Part shown: positions 58,564-64,000 of the stretch, piece by piece | How positions within the stretch are numbered: position 1 is the first letter of the stretch | Layout of the letters: each line of letters starts with the position of its first letter | Assembly: GCA_934654835.1 (NCBI GenBank) | Contig: CAKUGY010000007.1 | Span: 37,252-101,251, forward strand | Source: an uncultured Collinsella sp. | GTDB lineage: Bacteria; Actinomycetota; Coriobacteriia; Coriobacteriales; Coriobacteriaceae | Direction: 5' to 3' | DNA: 64,000 bases | Notes under the pieces: generated by a model | What the model was told of the DNA's origin: nothing | The model's database searches: none | Seen by the model: the letters and a program-made list of their open reading frames with translations, nothing else | Program-made: the position numbers and the translations under genes

Positions 58564-59871
58564 ATGAGCAAGACAATAGTTAAGCCCACGCTTTCGCTGG
58601 GCAACCACATCTATCTGTATCGCCTGCTGCGCGACGCAATTGGATGCGGTAAGCAAACGTTTATGACGCAGGTCGAGGAAGCGCTCGCCGCCGGCGATAT
58701 GGCCGCCTACGACCTGGGTTTTGAGTCCACGCGCGAATTGCTCGAGGAGCTCGACGACTGCATTAAGCTGACCGTCTTTAAGGGTGGCCGTCTGTATGCC
58801 ACCGTCATCGCCAACGCGGCCTGGGACGCCGCCCTTGCCAAGGGCGATGACAAGCCCAAGGCTACCAAGGGCGCCAAACAGTCCTACAAGAAGAAAAAGC
58901 GCGGCGAAAAGGACCTGAAGGCTGTGCGCCCCAAGCACGTCAAGCGTCCCGAGCCAGAAACCATGGTTGAAGCCGTGCCGGAACCCGAGCCCGAGACAGA
59001 GATCGAAGTCGCTATTGAGGTAACAGCAGAAGCCGAAACCGAAATTGCCGCCACGACCGATTCCGAAGTTACGTCCGAGCAGGAAGCCATCGCGGAAGCC
59101 GGCGAGGCTCCCGAATCGGCAATCGAAGAGCCAGCCGACCAGCCCGAAACGCCTGTGTTCCAAAACAGTGACATCTTTGGCGACGCTGCCGAGGATGGTC
59201 AGCCCGACGAGCCCGTTGAGCAGGACACCTCCGCAGCAACACCGGAGCCCGAAGCGCCACAGCCCGCTATCTCGCTCACCGTGGTCTACGACCCCGAGAA
59301 CGCCAACGCCGGCATCACCACTATGGCATCCACGCCCGTCGAGGCAAAACCGAGCGTCGAGAACGAGAGCACGACGCAATCTGAGGTTGAAACCGCAGTT
59401 GCAGACACGCCTGCTACCGTGGAATCCGAAGATTCCGTAGCCAAGCCGGAAGCAACGACTGAGCCCGCACCCACCACCAAACCCGTGCCCGCAACCGTTT
59501 GCGACCAGGCTCCCGCTCCTGCACCGACTTCGGCCCCCGTTGCGGCACCAGCTCCCGAACCCGCAGCGCCGACCATCCCTGAGGACTTCCCCGTCGATTT
59601 CGCAACCGAAGTCTTCTGCCCCGGCCCGCTTCTGCACCAGCTGTCGACCTATCTCCCCTACGGCGCCGACACACTCGGCATCGTCGGCGAGTACTACTGG
59701 ATCGCCCGCGAGCGCGGCGCCATCGATGCCGCACGCAACCGCGCTAGCTTCCCGCTGCGCTACACGCAGGCCGGCGAGCGCCACGAAGTGACCGTGCGCA
59801 TCCGCCGCAACACCACCGGCGGCCTCGGCGCCACCTGGACCATCGACAAGGTCGAAGAATCCGAGCAGTAA
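58564..59871 (+). CDS. Two-domain protein with long Glu/Pro/Ala-rich linker
   Basis: 435 residues. A folded N-terminal domain of about 90 residues (LGNHIYLYRLLRDAIGCGKQ, then FKGGRLYATVIAN) is followed by a lysine-rich patch, a 230-residue Glu/Pro/Ala/Thr linker, and a C-terminal domain of about 95 residues (FCPGPLLHQLSTYLPYGADT, then WIAREREAI-like and RHEVTVRIRRN). I do not recognise either domain. The start follows GAGGAG. The linker is similar in composition to the tail of the polyphosphate kinase earlier in the window. Confidence 0.72.
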   Translation: MSKTIVKPTLSLGNHIYLYRLLRDAIGCGKQTFMTQVEEALAAGDMAAYDLGFESTRELLEELDDCIKLTVFKGGRLYATVIANAAWDAALAKGDDKPKATKGAKQSYKKKKRGEKDLKAVRPKHVKRPEPETMVEAVPEPEPETEIEVAIEVTAEAETEIAATTDSEVTSEQEAIAEAGEAPESAIEEPADQPETPVFQNSDIFGDAAEDGQPDEPVEQDTSAATPEPEAPQPAISLTVVYDPENANAGITTMASTPVEAKPSVENESTTQSEVETAVADTPATVESEDSVAKPEATTEPAPTTKPVPATVCDQAPAPAPTSAPVAAPAPEPAAPTIPEDFPVDFATEVFCPGPLLHQLSTYLPYGADTLGIVGEYYWIARERGAIDAARNRASFPLRYTQAGERHEVTVRIRRNTTGGLGATWTIDKVEESEQ

Positions 59872-59875
59872 CGAC

Positions 59876-59914
59876 AAACGGCTCAAATCCAAATCAGGAT
59901 TTGAGCCGTTTTAT
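59876..59914 (+). terminator. Terminator after the two-domain gene
   Basis: A perfect 15-bp stem (59876-59890 with 59897-59911) with a TTTTATT tail. Beyond it, 59915-60144 shows no supported gene and marks the change to lower-GC DNA. Confidence 0.9.
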
Positions 59915-60144
59915 TGTGCATTAAGCAGAGGATACAGAGTTACAGATATTTCAGCTTTGTTTTGCCGGGTATCAGGTGCGCCGCACCTTGCCATCGACCT
60001 CCGGGTAGGGCAGCCATCTGCAGCGGTGGCCCTTCATGGGTTATATACAAAAAATTAAATAATGAATCATAGCGGCATCGCGTGGGACGACGCAGCTTGC
60101 CATTGTCTACAGGGGCTGTTCTGCACCTCCTATTGAGGAGAACA

Positions 60145-60723
60145 CTATGCCGCTGCACATCGGACGATGAGAAAAGCTCCATTTTTTTTCACAAACAGGG
60201 TAAGCGCGCTCTCTGAGTCAGCCAAGGTTTCGGCTCTGGCATTATCAGCGTGGCAAATTTTACGCACCGTATACCGGAATACCCTTCCGATCATGTCGGT
60301 GAAGGTAAGCTCCTCCCCGGCGTCCAGCTGATCGATAAAATCGAAATTGCCATCCTCACTGCGTCCTCCCACGATCAGTGTACCGTCATACACGCTGCCC
60401 ATAAACCTGGCTGGACGAAAGCTCTGCTCGGAGCTGTCCCATTCTGCGCTTACTGGCAGCTTAATGCCTCGGCCCGGGAGCTCCAGCAGGCCAATTACAT
60501 CAATTCCGTCGATCTCCACGGCAGCCATGGCGCTGTCAGCGCGATTTTCGATAACACCCGCTGATCGCTCCGGCAGAGCTGCTTCGGATTTTTCAATCAG
60601 AGAGGGAATGTCGGCTGCCCTTTGCTTATCCTGCGCCTGTCGCACGACGAATACTATCGCCGCAGCGGCCAGCAGCAAAACGCCCAGCGTAACAAGTAGG
60701 ATGGAAAGCCCTTTACTTCGCAT
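60145..60723 (-). CDS. Sortase-like protein lacking catalytic His and Cys
   Basis: 192 residues. An N-terminal membrane helix (about residues 6-28) leads to a sortase beta-barrel: IGLLELPGRGIKLPVSAEW, LDAGEELTFTDMIGRVFRYTV, then a final strand ending in VRC. Where active sortases have the catalytic His (GHN/GHR) this one has IVGGRSE, and where they have the LxTC cysteine it has LTLFVKK. Only the Arg-containing last strand remains. It overlaps the pilin gene by 11 bp. A scaffold or chaperone for pilus assembly, or a decaying gene, are the options. Confidence 0.8.
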   Translation of the reverse strand: MRSKGLSILLVTLGVLLLAAAAIVFVVRQAQDKQRAADIPSLIEKSEAALPERSAGVIENRADSAMAAVEIDGIDVIGLLELPGRGIKLPVSAEWDSSEQSFRPARFMGSVYDGTLIVGGRSEDGNFDFIDQLDAGEELTFTDMIGRVFRYTVRKICHADNARAETLADSESALTLFVKKNGAFLIVRCAAA

Positions 60724-61663
60724 GGGACTTCTTCCTCAACACGATGCCCATCACCAGCAGCGCCAACCCGGATGCAGCCATCAAGAGCACATACGGGGTC
60801 ACATTTGTTGTGTCGCCGGTCTGCGGATAATTTCCTGCAGGCGTCTCCAGCTTGGTATTGGTAATGCTGAAGGTATCGCCGCTGCGCTGAATGCCCACCG
60901 TATAACCCTCTGGCACATTCACTTCGTTCACGGTCCATACGCTGCCATCATCAACGGCCTTCCATGTGTACATCCAGTTGTTTTTAGCGCTGAGAGTCAC
61001 GGACTGCTGCAGCTGTCCGTCCCTGCGAACCTCCACAGAGACGCTGACCGGGCGATCCTGGCCGCCATCCCTCCAGGCCTTCACCGCTTTATAGGTGACC
61101 TCGCCCTTGGCTGGTGTGTGTACACTCATTTTTGGCCTTGCGGAGACGGAATACACCCACTGCCCCTCACTGTCCACCCCTGGCACGGCCGCCAGGAAGG
61201 ATTCAAACACATAGTATTTGCCATCCTGCTCTGTGCGAACTGAGGAAACCAGGTATATGCCAGCAGTAAGATTATCAAAGACGACCTTGCCCCTCGCATC
61301 GGTTTTGGCAGTTTGGTCAGCCGCGATGCCATCGGCGAGAATATAGGAGTTCAGAGTGGTGGTCATTTCATCCCACTCGCTCTGAGAGGAGGTGCCGGAG
61401 ACCTGGATGGGGTACGACCGGAAACTCCCGGCCAAAGCATACTGCGCATCCTCGTTAATATCCGCAATGTGCCAGAGCTTGATGTCTTGCCCGGCAAAGA
61501 CCATTCCCTCGGAGGAATAGGTCACGTCCAGAGTGCAATCACTGCGCAGCTGCACCTTATCACTGGCCTCCGTGGTGGAGGCGGCATGGGCGGTCGCTGC
61601 TCCCGACAGGAGCAGCACAGCAATCAGCATTAAGTTTGCGATCCGGTAGCTTATTCTTTTCAT
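60713..61663 (-). CDS. Minor pilin / surface protein with CnaB domain and sortase signal
   Basis: 316 residues. Signal peptide to about AHAAS (residue 29), a first pilin-like domain, then a CnaB-type domain (from about VTYKAVKAWRDGGQDRPVSV to TFSITNTK). The C-terminal cell-wall signal is YPQTGDT, followed by a membrane helix and RKKSHAK; YPQTG is a variant of LPXTG. It overlaps srtC by 4 bp (ATGA) and the sortase-like gene by 11 bp, so all three are coupled. Probably an ancillary or anchor pilin joined by the class C sortase. Confidence 0.88.
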   Translation of the reverse strand: MKRISYRIANLMLIAVLLLSGAATAHAASTTEASDKVQLRSDCTLDVTYSSEGMVFAGQDIKLWHIADINEDAQYALAGSFRSYPIQVSGTSSQSEWDEMTTTLNSYILADGIAADQTAKTDARGKVVFDNLTAGIYLVSSVRTEQDGKYYVFESFLAAVPGVDSEGQWVYSVSARPKMSVHTPAKGEVTYKAVKAWRDGGQDRPVSVSVEVRRDGQLQQSVTLSAKNNWMYTWKAVDDGSVWTVNEVNVPEGYTVGIQRSGDTFSITNTKLETPAGNYPQTGDTTNVTPYVLLMAASGLALLVMGIVLRKKSHAK

Positions 61664-62505
61664 ATCAGTTCTCCCTCGTCATTGATGGGAAGCTTCCGCT
61701 TTGCAGGCTTAAAGCAGACGTACAGAATGAGCAGCAGGATGATGGGCATTGCCACCACCGGTGTAACGATCAGCCGATCGATGATATACGCATCCGATAT
61801 AGCCCCAAAGGAGCGCATATCCTCAGATTCGATCCTGTGGCCGCGCACCAGTAGCCGATGGGAATTGATGCCATAGGGCGTGCAGGTGACCAGGGTGCAG
61901 AGTTCCTTCTCCTCGTCGATGAGCAGGTCGCTCACATCGTCCGGAAGGACGGTTTTAATCTGATCCACCTCATAAATAAAGGTCTTGTCCAGCACCGTGA
62001 TCCGGAAGGTGTCGCCCACCTCCAGCTTGTCCAGATCCGAGAACAGCTTTGCGCTGGGCAGGCCCCGGTGTGCCGAGATAGCCGCATGGGTACCCTTTCC
62101 TGCAATAGGAAAGCTGCTGCCCTGAATGTGTCCGCAGGCATGGTTCAGTATAGAGGGGTCCGTGCCGTGATAGATGGGCAGCTTCACCTGGATCTTGTCG
62201 ATATCTATATAGCCGATGATGCCATTGCCGGCGGCATTGAGGCAATCATCGTATCCGCTGATCTGCTGGTATTCCGTCAGCGGGAATGACAGCGCCTTCA
62301 GTTCACTGTTGTATTCCTCCGCCCGCTCAAAATAGGCGGTATTGTCCTTAGGCGACAGACTCTTGACAATGGTGTCATAGTCCACGATGGCCTTGGATTG
62401 TGTGATGGAGTTCCAGTAGCTGCTGACGGACGGATACAGCAAGAGAGAGAGGCCCGCCAGGAAAACGCCCAGCAGTATTAAGGTGATTACTTTTCGCTTT
62501 CTCAC
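61660..62505 (-). CDS. srtC: Class C (pilin-polymerising) sortase
   Basis: 281 residues with an N-terminal and a C-terminal membrane helix, as usual for class C. Catalytic residues are the His in ISAHRGLPSAKLF, the Cys in TLVTCTPYGINSHR and the Arg in LLVRGHR. I choose the GTG at 62505: AGGAG lies 8 bp before it, and the only nearer ATG opens a three-codon frame. It should join pilin subunits of this cluster by isopeptide bonds. Confidence 0.93.
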   Translation of the reverse strand: MRKRKVITLILLGVFLAGLSLLLYPSVSSYWNSITQSKAIVDYDTIVKSLSPKDNTAYFERAEEYNSELKALSFPLTEYQQISGYDDCLNAAGNGIIGYIDIDKIQVKLPIYHGTDPSILNHACGHIQGSSFPIAGKGTHAAISAHRGLPSAKLFSDLDKLEVGDTFRITVLDKTFIYEVDQIKTVLPDDVSDLLIDEEKELCTLVTCTPYGINSHRLLVRGHRIESEDMRSFGAISDAYIIDRLIVTPVVAMPIILLLILYVCFKPAKRKLPINDEGELI

Positions 62506-62626
62506 GGATTCATCTCCTGTTGCGTTCCAGGGCGCACGAAGCGGAACACACGGCTGTCCGGCCGCCTGCAACAGGCGGTGTAGGGTGTATTCGGATGCGT
62601 CCGCCTTGGAAAAGGATATGCCATCG

Positions 62627-62654
62627 GGAGGGCGGAGGCGAACCTCCGCCCTCC
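62627..62654 (-). promoter_or_regulatory. Strong hairpin between the surface-protein gene and srtC
   Basis: A perfect 12-bp stem GGAGGGCGGAGG/CCTCCGCCCTCC with a CGAA loop and no U run, in a 180-bp gap. It may act as a partial terminator or 3'-end stabiliser that makes the first gene's transcript more abundant than those of the sortase and minor pilin. A smaller CGCCTG/CAGGCG hairpin lies near 62571. Confidence 0.55.
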
Positions 62655-62685
62655 TATGGCGGTGCAGTGTGTCAGGGATGCAGGA

Positions 62686-64000
62686 TTAGAAGGATTCCTT
62701 GCTCATTCTCTTGTTGGTCACCAGGAATACGCCTGCGCAGATGACAGCCAGGGCGCCCAGGGTCACAAAGATCGCGGTGCCGGTGCCGCCGGTTTCGGGC
62801 ATCGGATAGTACTTTTTCGTGTTCCGGATTTGAATGATCCCGGATTCTGCACTGTCATTGGGTCGGAAGGCTGCTCCATCGGATGTTTTCTGCCATGTTT
62901 TCCCGTCAGTCGAGTACTCCGTGGTAAAGCTCTGTGGTGACACGTCTTTTCTAGTTCCGGAGCCATCAAAGTAATATACTTCCGTCTCCTTGACAGAATA
63001 GATATAGTCCTTGTCTAATTCGTACCACGTATGTTTCCATGCTCCGGCTCGATTCAGAACATTTTTTTCACCCACGGGTTCCCATTTAGCAGCCTCGTCT
63101 TCTATACTCTTTTTGAACAACTGAACAGTCACACAATAGGTATAGTATTCGTTTGCGTCCACATAGCTTGCCCATTGCTTTTGAACCGTTACATTCACTA
63201 CATTCACGGTTTCCTCTTTCTGGACATTCACGAAAGCAACAGATTTATTGCTGCTATCTCCGGCTTCTCCGGTTTCATCTTTGTTATCGCTCAGGAACAA
63301 ATGATAGGGATGATTAATATACTTCAGACCTTCTACATCCCATTCTTTCCCCCATATTAACTGCGAGCCCTGTTCCGTCACCGTGCCTGCATGTTCCTCA
63401 GTGTTCATGAATTGCTCTACTTTGATCGATTTAATATAATAGGTATTCTTTTTTGTTATGCGATTTGAACTGGAACCTGTAATATCCTCAGTTTTTGTAC
63501 CCACCGTGACCGCAACCTTGTACCAGTGCCGGTCACTGGTTATCGACCCCTCCATTTTTTTCTCGACCACACCGAAAAAGTATGTCCCTGCATGGTCAAA
63601 CGAAAGCCGATTGCTGAACGTGATATTTCCCTCTGCATCGTTATGGCCGGTAGATACCAATGTAGGATTCTGTGTATTTGCTTCTCCCGTATAGAGCTTA
63701 AATTCGGAGAACTGGATCTCAGTGCTCACAGAGCTTTCAAAGACGAGCTTATAGTACTGATATGAAGCCGGGTCCGGAATATCGAATGTAACCTCCCGTT
63801 CGTTGCCAACCTTCTTAATGCAGTTATCGTCTTCTGTATGCTGCGCAATCACTGTCCACGTCCCGTTTTCACTATCACCTCCATACAGCGTCCATGCTTT
63901 GGGTATACGGTCCGGATAGTTTTTGTGGTCATTCGCCGTTGTAAGGGAATACCGAAGCGCTTTTACCGCACGATCGGTACGGAAAATAATGGCATCAGGA
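62686..64000 (-). CDS. Large LPXTG-type surface/pilus protein, C-terminal part (cut by window edge)
   Basis: The frame stays open to the right edge, so at least 437 residues are seen and the start lies outside. The first part (YSLTTANDHKNYPDRIPKAW, then TFDIPDPASYQYYKLVFES) resembles an F5/8-type galactose-binding domain. Pilin-like beta domains follow (SFDHAGTYFFGVVEKK; VTVQKQWASYVDANEYYTYC). The C-terminus carries MPETGG, a membrane helix and a basic tail, so it is a sortase substrate. First visible gene of the pilus operon and probably its tip adhesin or main subunit. Base composition is well below the window average. Confidence 0.87.
   Translation of the reverse strand, partial: PDAIIFRTDRAVKALRYSLTTANDHKNYPDRIPKAWTLYGGDSENGTWTVIAQHTEDDNCIKKVGNEREVTFDIPDPASYQYYKLVFESSVSTEIQFSEFKLYTGEANTQNPTLVSTGHNDAEGNITFSNRLSFDHAGTYFFGVVEKKMEGSITSDRHWYKVAVTVGTKTEDITGSSSNRITKKNTYYIKSIKVEQFMNTEEHAGTVTEQGSQLIWGKEWDVEGLKYINHPYHLFLSDNKDETGEAGDSSNKSVAFVNVQKEETVNVVNVTVQKQWASYVDANEYYTYCVTVQLFKKSIEDEAAKWEPVGEKNVLNRAGAWKHTWYELDKDYIYSVKETEVYYFDGSGTRKDVSPQSFTTEYSTDGKTWQKTSDGAAFRPNDSAESGIIQIRNTKKYYPMPETGGTGTAIFVTLGALAVICAGVFLVTNKRMSKESF

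Noticed and set aside
59940..60182. 80-codon minus-strand frame behind the sortase-like gene
   Set aside because: It runs into the 3' end of that gene in another frame, has no ribosome site and matches nothing I recognise.

Overview
The window looks like chromosomal DNA of a high-GC, fermentative, gut-type actinobacterium of the class Coriobacteriia, most likely Collinsella or a close relative. That placement is an inference from gene content (arginine deiminase cluster, mixed-acid genes, an ECF tryptophan transporter, sortase-built pili, very GC-rich codons) and was not tested by any search. No rRNA, tRNA, CRISPR array, transposase or phage gene was recognised.

Layout. 1-6263: arginine deiminase region on the minus strand: arcA copy 2, arcD-type antiporter, an aminotransferase, arcA copy 1, arcB (cut by the left edge). 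The two arcA copies are a 1267-bp direct repeat, identical as far as can be read, and their promoters share paired boxes 21 bp apart. 6798-13105, plus strand: polyphosphate kinase with a long acidic tail, an RNA uracil methyltransferase, DJ-1, Maf, a P1 peptidase. 13106-22082: galactofuranose genes (glf plus glycosyltransferase), pta, two ackA genes, an MFS/LysR pair. 22124-29626: HIT, xseB/xseA, a zinc metallopeptidase, RNase D, a lipid-kinase-like gene with a 30-residue membrane peptide, and an exported C69 dipeptidase.

29712-33986 is a complete ECF uptake operon headed by a leader peptide with three consecutive Trp codons and an attenuator. It carries two TrpP-type S components, a fused double ATPase and EcfT. 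34112-38422: an Asp/Glu racemase next to an ATP-grasp ligase (cross-bridge candidate), a MOSC protein and a secreted coiled-coil wall protein. 38474-40900: a membrane Ser/Thr kinase, a small HTH-like protein and an FxLYD protein whose ribosome site sits in a hairpin. 42866-43460: a HigBA-type toxin-antitoxin pair.

43562-48929 is the lysine/DAP block: an M20D deacylase, then a lysine riboswitch driving lysA-dapA (one continuous frame), dapB and dapH. With the aminotransferase at 53359-54522 this could complete the acetylase branch. 49004-59871: a second toxin-antitoxin pair with a 38-bp palindromic operator, a nucleoid protein, a DUF2974 gene bracketed by 32-bp inverted repeats, ldh, nadE, a DUF4160 pair and two low-complexity proteins of unknown function. 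60145-64000 is a lower-GC pilus locus, probably acquired: a surface protein cut by the right edge, a class C sortase, a CnaB pilin and a sortase-like protein that has lost its catalytic His and Cys.

Two signals run through the window. One is a family of long nested inverted repeats confined to intergenic DNA. The other is pairs of short direct repeats exactly 21 bp apart upstream of catabolic genes, which suggests an undescribed transcription-factor site.
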